A stretch of 47,576 nucleotides of DNA from Mycobacterium sp. E787 (GCF_001668725.1 NZ_LZKL01000024.1:1-47576), one strand, 5' to 3'. Shown: positions 35,278 through 43,954, numbered from the stretch's first letter. Numbers and translations are program-made. Notes: generated from the sequence alone by a model not told the origin.

Positions 35278-36884
35278 GCCCCGTCGTGCACCCGCTGCGC
35301 CTGGAGCGGCTCACCGTGCGCGGCTGGCAGTTCCTGGTGCTGTTCACGATGGGCGTGATGGTGCTCGCCGGCGCGCTCGTCGGGTGGGCGTTGCTGCACC
35401 GCACCGACCAGATGTCCCGCGCGGTGATCGACGGCATCGGGCCGGCGCGGGTGGCCGCCGGCCAGCTGCAGGCGGCGCTGCGGGACCAGGAAACGGGAAT
35501 TCGCGGTTATGTGATCACCGACGATCGCCAGTTCCTCACCCCGTATTACGACGGGCAACACGAGGAACAGGCGGCCGCCGCGGAGATGCGGCACCGGCTG
35601 GACCGGCGCCCCGACCTGACGGCCGATCTCGACGCGATCGAGAAGGCGGCCGCCAAGTGGCGGGCGACCTATGCCGAGCCGTCGATCGAGAGCGTGGCCC
35701 CGAACGGCCGGAACGTCACGAACCGGCCGGCGGCTGAGCGCGGCAAGGCCGAATTCGACCATCTGCGAACCCTTTTCGACACGCAGAACGCGAACCTCGC
35801 GGCCGCGCGCACCAGCGCAATCGACGACTTCCAGTACACCGAAGTCTGGCGGGACCGGGTGCTGGGCGCGATGGTATTGCTGTTCTTCGGCACGGCCGCG
35901 GCGCTCGGCATCTTGATGCGTAACGCCGTCACCCGCCCGATCGCGGCGCTGACCGCCGCGTGCCGGCGGATCACCGAGGGCAACTTCGGCGAGACCATTT
36001 CCCGGCCGAGGCGGCCCCGAGACATCCGCAACATGGCCGTCGATGTGGAGAACATGCGGGAACGGCTCGTCGAGGAACTCGAGGTGTCACGCTCGGCCCG
36101 AGCGCTGCTGGACGAGCAGGCGGCGGAGTTGCGGCGCTCGAACGCCGAACTCGAGCAGTTCGCCTACGTCGCGTCGCACGACCTGCAGGAACCGCTGCGC
36201 AAGGTCGCCTCGTTCTGCCAGTTGCTGGAAAAGCGATACGGCGACCAGCTCGACGGCCGCGGAATCGAATACATCGGATTCGCCGTCGACGGGGCCAAGC
36301 GCATGCAGGTGCTGATCAACGACCTGCTCACCTTCTCCCGCGTCGGCCGGCTGGGCACCATGCAGACCGAGGTCGAGCTCGATGTGGCGCTGGAGGCCGG
36401 CCTGGCCAACCTCGCCGCCGCCGTCGAGGAGGCCGACGCGGAGATCGTGCGGCCGCCCGGGCCCCTCCCGCAGATCATCGGGGATCCGACGCTGCTCACG
36501 ATGTTGTGGCAGAACCTGATCGGGAACGCGATCAAGTTCCGGCACCAGGATCGCCGGCCGCGAGTGGTCGTCGACTGCGAACGGCGCACCGGCGAGCACG
36601 GCGATGAATGGCTGTTGTCCGTGTCGGACAACGGCATTGGCATCGCCGAAGAGTTCACCGAGAAGGTGTTCGTCATCTTCCAGCGCCTGCACGGCCGCGA
36701 GGTGTACTCGGGAACCGGCGTCGGCCTCGCGCTGTGCAAGAAGATCGTCGAGCACCACGGCGGCACCATCTGGGTCGACACGTCCTACACCGACGGGACC
36801 CGCTTACGGTTCACCCTGCCCGTTCCCGCGCAGGTGGGTGCGGGCCCGACAAGTCCGGCCACGTCACAAGGAGCACACGAATGA
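35274..36884 (+). CDS. Sensor histidine kinase (CHASE3-like sensor, HAMP, HisKA, HATPase)
   Basis: 536 aa, GTG start. TM helix ~17-38, an external helical domain ~40-195 with DQETGIRGYVITDDRQFLTPY, typical of CHASE3, TM2 ~200-220, then HAMP (RPIAALTAACRRITEGNF) and a coiled coil. The dimerisation box FAYVASHDLQEPLRKV places the phospho-His at H302. The ATPase domain has N-box LWQNLIGNAIKF, G1 VSDNGIGI, F-box and G2 GTGVGLALCKKIV. The SHDLQEPLR form is shared with phytochrome-class kinases that use Rcp1-like receivers, as encoded next. Overlaps both neighbours by 4 nt. Signal unknown. Confidence 0.92.
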   Translation: MSPVVHPLRLERLTVRGWQFLVLFTMGVMVLAGALVGWALLHRTDQMSRAVIDGIGPARVAAGQLQAALRDQETGIRGYVITDDRQFLTPYYDGQHEEQAAAAEMRHRLDRRPDLTADLDAIEKAAAKWRATYAEPSIESVAPNGRNVTNRPAAERGKAEFDHLRTLFDTQNANLAAARTSAIDDFQYTEVWRDRVLGAMVLLFFGTAAALGILMRNAVTRPIAALTAACRRITEGNFGETISRPRRPRDIRNMAVDVENMRERLVEELEVSRSARALLDEQAAELRRSNAELEQFAYVASHDLQEPLRKVASFCQLLEKRYGDQLDGRGIEYIGFAVDGAKRMQVLINDLLTFSRVGRLGTMQTEVELDVALEAGLANLAAAVEEADAEIVRPPGPLPQIIGDPTLLTMLWQNLIGNAIKFRHQDRRPRVVVDCERRTGEHGDEWLLSVSDNGIGIAEEFTEKVFVIFQRLHGREVYSGTGVGLALCKKIVEHHGGTIWVDTSYTDGTRLRFTLPVPAQVGAGPTSPATSQGAHE

Positions 36885-37330
36885 CATCAGCGACCTCCGC
36901 CGGCAGAGCAATCGAGATCCTGCTCGTCGAGGATGACCCGGGCGACGAGCTCATCACCCGGGAAGCGTTCGAGCACAACAAACTCAAGAACAACCTGCAC
37001 GTCGCGCACGACGGCGAGGAGGGCCTGGACTTCCTGTACCAGCGGGGCCCGTACGAGGGCGCGCCGCGGCCCGACCTCATCCTGCTCGACCTGAACCTGC
37101 CGAAATACGACGGCCGCCAGCTGCTGGAGAAGGTCAAGTCGGACCCCGACCTGTCCCGCGTCCCGGTCGTCGTGCTCACCACCTCGTCGGCGGAGGAGGA
37201 CATCCTGCGCAGCTACGAGCTGCATGCCAACGCCTACGTCACCAAGCCGGTCGACCTCGACCAGTTCATCAACGCGGTTCGGCAGATCGACGAGTTCTTC
37301 ATCCAGGTGGTGCGGCTTCCGGGCCTGTAG
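36881..37330 (+). CDS. Single-domain response regulator (Rcp1-like)
   Basis: 149 aa, ATG at 36881 behind AAGGAG, overlapping the kinase stop (ATGA). A complete receiver and nothing else: ILLVEDDPGDELI acidic pocket, D70 in LILLDLNLPKYDG, VVLTTSS and YVTKPVDLDQF with the conserved Lys. The long DFLYQRGPY insert is typical of Rcp1-type receivers that pair with bacteriophytochrome-like kinases. Without an output domain it probably shuttles phosphate between the kinase and another protein, perhaps the receiver-phosphatase two genes upstream. Confidence 0.92.
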   Translation: MTSATSAGRAIEILLVEDDPGDELITREAFEHNKLKNNLHVAHDGEEGLDFLYQRGPYEGAPRPDLILLDLNLPKYDGRQLLEKVKSDPDLSRVPVVVLTTSSAEEDILRSYELHANAYVTKPVDLDQFINAVRQIDEFFIQVVRLPGL

Positions 37331-37381
37331 CCCGCGGCACGGCGGCTCGGACCCGCGAGATATAAACCATTGCAAGCCTTT

Positions 37382-37412
37382 TCGGCGTGTCGTCGCAGAG
37401 GTTTACGTGTCG
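37382..37412 (+). repeat. 31-bp dispersed sequence, copy 2
   Basis: In the 97-bp gap between two converging genes (the receiver gene and the CoA-transferase). 29 of 31 bases equal copy 1 at 23305-23335 (minus strand); the only differences are the two outer bases of a central triplet. Outside the 31 bp the two sites share nothing obvious. No promoter or terminator assigned. Confidence 0.6.
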
Positions 37413-37427
37413 TGACGGAGCCTGGTC

Positions 37428-38624
37428 CTAGGACGCGGGCTCCGGCGCGGTGAGGAATTCCGCGTTGTGCTGCCCCGGGGCGGGCGGGGGATCGGTCGCC
37501 GCGGCGTCGAAGCTCGAGTAGCGCGCCGGCATGCGCACCACCGTGATGGGGTCGGAGTCGCCGCCGACCCGCAGCGCCAGCTCGTTCTCGGCGAACAGCG
37601 GGGTGTCGACCACCTGCTTCCAGGTGTGGGCCAGGCACGCCATCAGGCCGCCCTCCTGCAGCAGCTCCACCCATTCGGCCGCGGTCCTGGCGGCCAGCGC
37701 CGCCTCGAGTTCCTCGGTCAATTCGGGGTAATTCATTGCGCGCGAACGCTGGTCGATGAACCGCTCGTCCTCCAGCAGGTCCGGCCGGCCGATGATCCGG
37801 CACAGCTTCGCCCAGTGCTTGGGCACGTACGCGCTGATCACCAGGTAGCCGTCGGCGGCCCTGAAGGCGTCCGACGGCTGGGTGGCGAAGCCAACCCCCT
37901 TGCGCTTCTTGGGTCTTGGTTCGGCTTCCGGTTTCGGCTCGGGCTTGTTCAGGTGGATGGTGAGCTGGCTGGCCTGCAGCCCGACGGCGACGTCGTACAT
38001 CGCGACGCGGACGACGTCGGCCACCCCGTGGCGCTCGCGGTTGAGCAGCGCGGCCAGCACCGCCTGGGCCAGCACGTGACCGCTGGCGGCGTCGACCAGC
38101 TGGAACGGGATGATCTGCGGTTTGCCGGTGGGAGTCGGCATCCCGGTGGTCATGCCCGACTCGGCGGCCACCATGAGGTCGACGCCCGGCCTGCTGCCGT
38201 GCGGCCCGTTGCCGCCGTATGCCGACAGGCGCGCGTAGATCAGCCTCGGATTGCGCGCCCGCAGGTCGTCGGGGCCCAGGCCCATCCGTTCCATGACCCC
38301 GGGCCGAAACCCTTCCAGGACAACGTCGGCGGTGTCGGCCAGCCGCAGTATCCGCTGCTTGTTGTCCTCGGACGTCAGATCGACCGCCACCGACTTCTTG
38401 CCCCGGTTGTGGGGCCAGAACAGCGTGGGCAGCGGCGGGCGGCCGGGCAGCACCACGGTGATCTGCCGGGCCGCCTCGCCGCCCGGCGCCTCGATCTTGA
38501 TGACCTCGGCGCCCAGGTCGGCCAGCACCTGCCCGGCCAGCGGGCCGGCGATGTTCTGGGTGAAGTCGAGCACGCGGTAGCCGTCAAGTGGCTTGGCGGG
38601 CTTGGCGTTCGGCCTGTCGGTCAT
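37428..38624 (-). CDS. Class III CoA-transferase (CaiB/BaiF family), Rv3272-like
   Basis: 398 aa, ATG at 38624 with GGAAGG 7 nt upstream. Family III features: DGYRVLDFTQNIAGPLAGQVLADLGAEVIKIE split around the conserved core, RGKKSVAVDL, VVLEGFRPGVMERMGLG, and RPGVDLMVAAESG holding the catalytic Asp. These enzymes exchange CoA between organic acids and acyl-CoAs. A Lys/Glu/Pro-rich loop (EPKPEAEPRPKKRKG) is inserted midway. The methyltransferase gene ends 14 bp upstream on the same strand, so the two form a probable operon. Substrate unknown. Confidence 0.88.
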   Translation of the reverse strand: MTDRPNAKPAKPLDGYRVLDFTQNIAGPLAGQVLADLGAEVIKIEAPGGEAARQITVVLPGRPPLPTLFWPHNRGKKSVAVDLTSEDNKQRILRLADTADVVLEGFRPGVMERMGLGPDDLRARNPRLIYARLSAYGGNGPHGSRPGVDLMVAAESGMTTGMPTPTGKPQIIPFQLVDAASGHVLAQAVLAALLNRERHGVADVVRVAMYDVAVGLQASQLTIHLNKPEPKPEAEPRPKKRKGVGFATQPSDAFRAADGYLVISAYVPKHWAKLCRIIGRPDLLEDERFIDQRSRAMNYPELTEELEAALAARTAAEWVELLQEGGLMACLAHTWKQVVDTPLFAENELALRVGGDSDPITVVRMPARYSSFDAAATDPPPAPGQHNAEFLTAPEPAS

Positions 38625-38638
38625 CGTGGGGCCTTCCT

Positions 38639-39556
38639 TCAGCCTGCCTTGTGCAGCACCGCGGTGCAGTAGTAGTTCCGGTTGAACGGGTCGTTCTCGT
38701 CGGCGGATTGCAGCGGAAACCCGTTGTCGCCCAACAGCTGGTTCAACGAGGTGCGAACCGGTCGCCAGCCGCGGCCCTCCAGGTAGGCGGCGACGTCGTT
38801 GCGGTCGCCCGGGAAGCCCAGGTTCTGCAACTCGACGTCGAGGCCGTTCTCCTGCCATTTCCGGGTGGCGGCGTTCAGCGCCTCCAGGTTGGCCCCGGAG
38901 TTGAGGAACACCTCGGCCACCAGCCGGCTGCCGTCGGCGCTGAGCTCGGTGACGTTGTCCAGCAGCCGATCCTGGGCGTCGGCCGGCAGGAAACCGAGCA
39001 GGCCCTCGGCGGCCCATGCGGCGGGGCGGTGCGTGTCGAACCCGGCCCGCCGCAACGCGGCGGGCCAGTCCTGGCGCAGGTCGATCGGCACGGCACGCAC
39101 GTCGGCCGTGGGCGTGGCGCCGAGGTCGGCGATCGTCGCGGCCTTGAACTCGATGACCTGCGGCTGGTCGATCTCGAACACCGTGGTGCCCGACGCCCAC
39201 GGCAGCCGGTAGGCACGCGCGTCCAGCCCCGCGGCCAGGATGACCACCTGGCGGATGCCCCCGTCTTGCTGAGCCGCGGCGAAGAACGCGTCGATGTAGC
39301 GCGTGCGCGCCGCCTGGATGTCGGTCATGCGCTGCATGCCCCACGGGGCGCCGGGCACATCGACATCGGCGGAGTCGAGTTCGCCGGCGGCCCAGCGGGT
39401 GAAGAAGTCGACGCCGACGGCGCGCACCAGCGGCTCCGCGAACGGGTCGTCGATCAGCGCGTCCCGGGTCGCCCGGGCCCGGCCCGCGGCCACCATCGTC
39501 GCGGTGGCCCCCACGCTGGTCGCGAGGTCCCAGGTGTCGTTGTCGGTGCGTGTCAT
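38639..39556 (-). CDS. SAM-dependent methyltransferase, PF04072/TIGR00027 family
   Basis: 305 aa from ATG at 39556 (GGGAAG upstream); an in-frame start at 39577 is less likely. The start [21 protein letters not shown], the [13 protein letters not shown] segment, and [17 protein letters not shown] (SAM-binding glycine motif) followed by [12 protein letters not shown] are the signature of the large mycobacterial family related to leucine carboxyl methyltransferases (for example Rv0726c). Substrate unknown. Cotranscribed with the CoA-transferase; divergent from fadD across 111 bp. Confidence 0.9.
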   Translation of the reverse strand: MTRTDNDTWDLATSVGATATMVAAGRARATRDALIDDPFAEPLVRAVGVDFFTRWAAGELDSADVDVPGAPWGMQRMTDIQAARTRYIDAFFAAAQQDGGIRQVVILAAGLDARAYRLPWASGTTVFEIDQPQVIEFKAATIADLGATPTADVRAVPIDLRQDWPAALRRAGFDTHRPAAWAAEGLLGFLPADAQDRLLDNVTELSADGSRLVAEVFLNSGANLEALNAATRKWQENGLDVELQNLGFPGDRNDVAAYLEGRGWRPVRTSLNQLLGDNGFPLQSADENDPFNRNYYCTAVLHKAG

Positions 39557-39667
39557 GTCTTCCCTTCTCCCGTCCACTCGTTAGCCACAATAACGGTGAC
39601 CAAAGACCCCGCCGTTGGTGGCGTTGCGCCCTTATCGACGCCGCGATCGGTCGGCAGGGTCAGGGCA

Positions 39668-41272
39668 ATGGCCGCGAACATGCTCAGGCGTCTCGGATTG
39701 GAAGCCTCGTCCTTGCTGATGTACGCCCGGGCCGGGGGGCTGCGCCTGATCCCGCCCCACCGGCTCGCGGCGGTGCTGCGGGCGCTCGGGGCCTACGGCC
39801 TGCTGGGCGCGGCGACGGTGATCGCTGCCGCCCGGGACCGCGACGGGTTGGCGCTGATCGACGAGCGCGGCCCGCTGACCTTCGGCGAGCTGGACGAGCG
39901 GACCAACGCGCTGGCCAACGAGTGGCGCGCGGGCGGGCTGGGCCCCGGCGCGAGCGTGGCCATCCTGACGGGTAACCACCGGGGCTTCTTGGAGGCGGTC
40001 TACGCGGCCGCCAAGTGCGGCGCCGGTGTACTCCTGCTCAACACCGGCTTCGGCCCCACGCAGCTCGCCGAGGTGGTGGCCCGCGAGGGCGCCGACCTGC
40101 TGGTGTACGACGACGACTACGCCGCCACCGTCGCGGATGCCCATCCGCGGCTCGGCCGGATCCGGGCCTGGGCGGACACGCCGGGTGCCGACACGTTGGA
40201 CGCGCTGATCGAGCGCGGCGATCCCGGCCCGCCGCCCCGCTCGGGTGGCCGGCCCAAGATCGTCATCTCGACCAGCGGAACGACCGGGGTCCCCAAGGGC
40301 GCCAAGCGCTCCGAACCCTACTCGCTGATCCCGGTCGGCGGCCTGCTCGGCAAGGTGCCGTTCCGCGGGCGCGAGGTCACCGAATGCTGTGTGCCGCTGT
40401 TTCATTCGATGGGTTTCAGCCACGCGATGTACGCGATGGTGCTGGGCTCGACGCTGGTGCTGCGCCGCCACTTCGACGCCGAGCGGGCCGTGGCGAGCGT
40501 GGCCGCGCACCGGGCCACCGCGATGATCGTCGTGCCGGTCATGCTGCGGCGCATCCTCGACCTGGGTTGGTCGACCCTCGCCGAGCACGACCTGTCGTCG
40601 CTGCGCATCGTGTTCGTCGGCGGGTCCCAGCTCGGTGCCGCTCTCGCCACCCGGGCGCTCGAAGCGCTCGGCCCCGTGGTCTACAACATGTACGGCTCGA
40701 CCGAGGTCGCCTACGCCACCATCGCCACGCCCGCCGACCTGGCCGTCGCGCCGGGCTGCGTCGGCGCGGTGGTGCCCGGGTCGGTCGTCAAGGTCTTCAC
40801 CGGCGAGGGGCGGGAGGCTGCGCCCGGGACGCCGGGGCGGATCTTCGTCGGCAACGTGCTCGCCTTCGAGGGCTACACGGGCGGCGGCACCAAGGAATCG
40901 ATCCAGGGCCTGATGTCCACCGGCGACGTCGGCCATTTCGACGCGGCGGGCAGGCTGTTCATCGACGGCCGCGACGACGAGATGATCGTCTCCGGCGGCG
41001 AGAACGTCTACCCTGGCGAGGTCGAGGAGGCCCTCGCGCACCATCCCGACATCCTCGACGCGGCGGTCGTCGGCGTCGACGACGAGGAGTTCGGGCAGCG
41101 GCTGCGCGCCTACATCGTGCCGCGACCGGGCGCGTCACTGACCGAGCACGATGTCAAGGAATACGTGCGGAACCGGTTGGCGCGCTTCAAGATTCCCCGC
41201 GATGTGGAGTTCGTCGACGCGCTGCCGCGCAACGCCGGCGGGAAGGTGCTCAAACGCCTGCTGGGTGTGTGA
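39668..41272 (+). CDS. Fatty-acyl-CoA synthetase / AMP ligase, FadD12-like
   Basis: 534 aa, ATG at 39668 behind CAGGG. AMP-binding enzyme with P-loop ISTSGTTGVPKGAK, NMYGSTEVAYATIA, STGDVGHFDAAGRLFIDGRDDEMI and C-terminal IPRDVEFVDALPRNAGGKVLKR, whose Lys adenylates the acid. It activates a fatty acid via acyl-AMP, most likely to acyl-CoA; length is closest to FadD12-type proteins. Fatty-acid activation fits the nearby CoA-transferase, FadE25 and wax-ester synthase genes. It ends 23 bp inside the convergent ctpC gene. Confidence 0.9.
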   Translation: MAANMLRRLGLEASSLLMYARAGGLRLIPPHRLAAVLRALGAYGLLGAATVIAAARDRDGLALIDERGPLTFGELDERTNALANEWRAGGLGPGASVAILTGNHRGFLEAVYAAAKCGAGVLLLNTGFGPTQLAEVVAREGADLLVYDDDYAATVADAHPRLGRIRAWADTPGADTLDALIERGDPGPPPRSGGRPKIVISTSGTTGVPKGAKRSEPYSLIPVGGLLGKVPFRGREVTECCVPLFHSMGFSHAMYAMVLGSTLVLRRHFDAERAVASVAAHRATAMIVVPVMLRRILDLGWSTLAEHDLSSLRIVFVGGSQLGAALATRALEALGPVVYNMYGSTEVAYATIATPADLAVAPGCVGAVVPGSVVKVFTGEGREAAPGTPGRIFVGNVLAFEGYTGGGTKESIQGLMSTGDVGHFDAAGRLFIDGRDDEMIVSGGENVYPGEVEEALAHHPDILDAAVVGVDDEEFGQRLRAYIVPRPGASLTEHDVKEYVRNRLARFKIPRDVEFVDALPRNAGGKVLKRLLGV

Positions 41273-43406
41273 CGGCCGATCGGTCCAGGCGATACCGGAT
41301 CAGCCGGGAGCTGTTGGCCACCACCGCCACCGACGACGCGTTGTGCAGGACCGCGGCGAGCACGGGGGACAGGGCGCCGCCCGCGCCGATGATCAGACCG
41401 GCCGCGTTGACCGCGATGGACATGCCGTAGTTCTCGCGGATGACGTCCACCGCCCGCGCGCCCAGGTCGCGCACGTCGAGCAGGCGGTGCAGGTCGTCGT
41501 TGGCCAGCGCCACGTCGGCGGTCTCGACGGCCACGTCGGTGCCGGCCAGGCCCATCGCGATCCCGATGTCGGCGGCGGCCAGCGCCGGGGCGTCGTTGAT
41601 GCCGTCGCCGACCATGCCGACGACGAAGCCCGCGTCCTGCAGCTCGCGCACCGTGGCGAGCTTGTCCTCCGGCATCACCTCGGCGCGCCACTCGTCGATG
41701 CCGAGCTCGGCGGCGACCACCTCGGCGATGTCGGGGTGGTCGCCGGTCAGCATGACGATCCGGCGAATCCCGTTGGCCCGCAACTGCCCTAGCACGTCGG
41801 CCGCCTCCGGGCGCACCTCGTCGCGCAGGCTGATCAGCCCCACCAGCGTGCCGTCCACGGCCAGCAGCAGCGGCGTCTCGGCCTGGCGGCGCAGCCTGTC
41901 CACCCACTGCGAGGCCTTCTTGGACACCCGCACCTTCTCGGCGCGCAACAGCGACGGGCTGCCCAGCAGCAGGGTCCGGCCGTCGGCCCAGGTCCGCATG
42001 CCCAGCCCCACCAGCACCTCGCACTCCTCGTGCGGCGGGATGCTGATGTGGCGTTCCTCGGTGGAGCGGATCACCGCCTCGGCCAGCGGGTGTCGCGAGT
42101 GGATCTCCGAGCTGGCCGCGTAGGCCAGCACCTGCTCCGGCTGCCAATCCTTATGCAGCGCAATGATGTTGGTGACCACCGGGCGCCCAACGGTCAGGGT
42201 GCCGGTCTTGTCGAACACGATCGCGTTCACCTGGCCGGCCTGTTCGAGGTGTGAGCCGCCCTTGATCAGGATGCCGCGGCGCGCGCCGTTGCCGATCGCG
42301 GCGCTGATCGCGGTCGGGGTGGCCAGGCCCACCGCGCACGGGCACGCGATCAGCAGCATGGTCATCGCCCGGCGGACGTCGCCGGTGACGGCCAGGGTGA
42401 GGGCGGACACGACGAACGAGGTGGGAACGAAACGGCGCGAGAAATTTTCGCCGACCGTCTGGATCGGCGCCCGGTCGTGCTGGGCCTCCTCGACGCGGGC
42501 GATGATGCGGCCGATGGTGGTCTGGTTGCCGACGGCGCGGGCGCGCACCACGAGGCGCCCGCGCACCACGACCGAGCCGGCGTGCACCCGCGAGTCGACC
42601 GCGACGCTGACCGGCAGGTTCTCGCCGGTGATCGCGGACTGGTCGACGATCGCCTCGCCGTCGACGACCTCGCCGTCCACCGGTATCGCGACGTGGTCGT
42701 GGACCACCACCTCGTCGCCGACCTGCACGCTGTCGATGGGCACCTGGATCTCTTGGCCGTCGGGCAGGCGGACCCACGCCGTGTCCTGGCTGCCGCGCAG
42801 CAGCTCGGAGATGGCCCGCCGGGTCCGGCGCAGGGTCAGGTCCTGCAGGTACTCGCCGATGTTGAGCAGCCACAGCACCGTCAGGGCGACGACGTTCTCC
42901 CGCAACACCAGGCTCGCCACGGTGGCCGCCGACACCAGCGCGTCGGTGCCGGCCCGGCCCGAGCGCAGCGAGCGCAGCGCGCCGCGCAGGAAGGGATAGC
43001 CGGTGAAGACGGTGACGCCGGTGGCGAACACCCGGCCGCTCGGGGAAAGCAGCGGCGGCCGGGCGAACACGTAGCGGCGCACGCCGAGCAGGGCCAGCGC
43101 CGCGCCGCCGATCACCATGCGCAGGACATCGGCGTTGCGGATCTCCGACGAATGCGGCGCGCGCGCCGGGATCAGCTCGGCGGCGACCCGCGCGGCGCCG
43201 CCGATCGCGTCCAGCACGGCGGGGCGGTCGCAGCGCCGCGGCGAGTACCAGACGACCACCGAGCCGGTGCGCGGGTAGGCGTGCACGACGCGCACCCCGG
43301 CCTGTTTGGCGACCGCCTCCTCGACCGCCACGGCGCGCCGGGCGTCCCCGCGCACCCAGTCGACGGACACCCGCATGCGCCCGGCCGCGTCCGAAATCAC
43401 GTGCAA
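41250..43406 (-). CDS. ctpC: Zinc/heavy-metal-exporting P1B-type ATPase CtpC
   Basis: 718 aa, the length of Rv3270. N-terminal heavy-metal-associated-like domain lacking the CxxC motif, actuator TGENLPVSV, transmembrane metal site ACPCAVGLATPTA, phosphorylated D399 in DKTGTLT, and hinge GDGINDAPALAAADIG. CtpC exports Zn2+ (manganese transport has also been proposed) and protects mycobacteria from zinc in macrophages. Start is TTG at 43406 (GAAGG upstream) or GTG at 43400. It lies 15 bp after pacL1, its dedicated metallochaperone, forming one operon. Confidence 0.95.
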   Translation of the reverse strand: MHVISDAAGRMRVSVDWVRGDARRAVAVEEAVAKQAGVRVVHAYPRTGSVVVWYSPRRCDRPAVLDAIGGAARVAAELIPARAPHSSEIRNADVLRMVIGGAALALLGVRRYVFARPPLLSPSGRVFATGVTVFTGYPFLRGALRSLRSGRAGTDALVSAATVASLVLRENVVALTVLWLLNIGEYLQDLTLRRTRRAISELLRGSQDTAWVRLPDGQEIQVPIDSVQVGDEVVVHDHVAIPVDGEVVDGEAIVDQSAITGENLPVSVAVDSRVHAGSVVVRGRLVVRARAVGNQTTIGRIIARVEEAQHDRAPIQTVGENFSRRFVPTSFVVSALTLAVTGDVRRAMTMLLIACPCAVGLATPTAISAAIGNGARRGILIKGGSHLEQAGQVNAIVFDKTGTLTVGRPVVTNIIALHKDWQPEQVLAYAASSEIHSRHPLAEAVIRSTEERHISIPPHEECEVLVGLGMRTWADGRTLLLGSPSLLRAEKVRVSKKASQWVDRLRRQAETPLLLAVDGTLVGLISLRDEVRPEAADVLGQLRANGIRRIVMLTGDHPDIAEVVAAELGIDEWRAEVMPEDKLATVRELQDAGFVVGMVGDGINDAPALAAADIGIAMGLAGTDVAVETADVALANDDLHRLLDVRDLGARAVDVIRENYGMSIAVNAAGLIIGAGGALSPVLAAVLHNASSVAVVANSSRLIRYRLDRSAVTHPAGV

Positions 43407-43421
43407 GGCAGAGCCTTCGGG

Positions 43422-43703
43422 TCAGTGGTCGTGATCGTGGGCCTCGGCGACCGAAGGCGTGGGCGCCTCCTCGCCGATGCGTTCGCGGGCCTCGGCCATG
43501 ACGTCGGCGAGCTTGAGGCGCGCCGACTCCGCGGCCTCCTCCGCCTTGCGGGTCCCGCGCAGCCCCAGCTCGGCCGCCGACACCGCGGTCTCGTGCAGCG
43601 GCGCCTTGGCCAGGGCCTTGCGCACCACCTCGTAGGCCGTCACGCCGACCAGGCCGGTGACCACGGTCCCCGCCGCCTTCGCCAAGAGCCCGTACACCGC
43701 CAT
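43422..43703 (-). CDS. pacL1: PacL1-type zinc metallochaperone (DUF1490)
   Basis: 93 aa, ATG at 43703 with AGGAGGG upstream. A single membrane helix (~9-27) is followed by an Ala/Glu-rich coil and a C-terminal AHDHDH metal-binding tail. This is the Rv3269 (PacL1) family, shown in M. tuberculosis to stabilise CtpC and bind Zn2+ through the terminal Asp/His motif. The operon arrangement pacL1-ctpC is conserved here. Promoter with dyad at 43749-43777. Confidence 0.92.
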   Translation of the reverse strand: MAVYGLLAKAAGTVVTGLVGVTAYEVVRKALAKAPLHETAVSAAELGLRGTRKAEEAAESARLKLADVMAEARERIGEEAPTPSVAEAHDHDH

Positions 43704-43748
43704 CGCCTCGACCCTCCTGTCGCCGCCGCGTCACCCCATGCTCGCACG

Positions 43749-43777
43749 ACGCTAACATCGAAATATTGCGATATCAA
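43749..43777 (-). promoter_or_regulatory. pacL1-ctpC promoter with dyad between -35 and -10
   Basis: On the minus strand TTGATA (43777 to 43772), a 17-nt spacer and TAGCGT (43754 to 43749) make a good vegetative promoter facing pacL1. The spacer holds ATCG-N8-CGAT (43757-43772), AT-rich at its centre, extendable to 5 of 7 matching arm positions. A dyad between the core elements is where ArsR- or MerR-type metal sensors bind, fitting zinc control; the sensor is unknown. Confidence 0.5.
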
Positions 43778-43925
43778 CATGCGTCTTCGCCGACCATTGC
43801 CCGCCCCGGCCATTGAGCATATGGTTGACGAGCGCTCGCCGGTTCTCGGCGGGTCGGGCTGTCCAGCAGGTGGCGGCAATCGATATCCCATGTTCCGTGG
43901 GAGGGAACAACTGCGCGGCGGGACA

Positions 43926-43941
43926 TTTCGGTTTACCGAAA
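43926..43941. promoter_or_regulatory. Inverted repeat before the wax-ester synthase gene
   Basis: TTTCGGT-TT-ACCGAAA has perfect 7-bp arms and ends 13 nt before the ATG at 43955, covering part of the likely ribosome site. It could be a regulator operator or an RNA hairpin affecting translation. The rest of the 251-bp gap back to pacL1 holds the zinc promoter and nothing else I recognise. Confidence 0.4.
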
Positions 43942-43954
43942 GGTGTTGCCGCTC

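Noticed and set aside
37428..39590. CoA-transferase extended upstream into the methyltransferase gene
   Set aside because: The upper portion is the methyltransferase in another frame; ATG at 38624 with a Shine-Dalgarno gives the normal CoA-transferase length.
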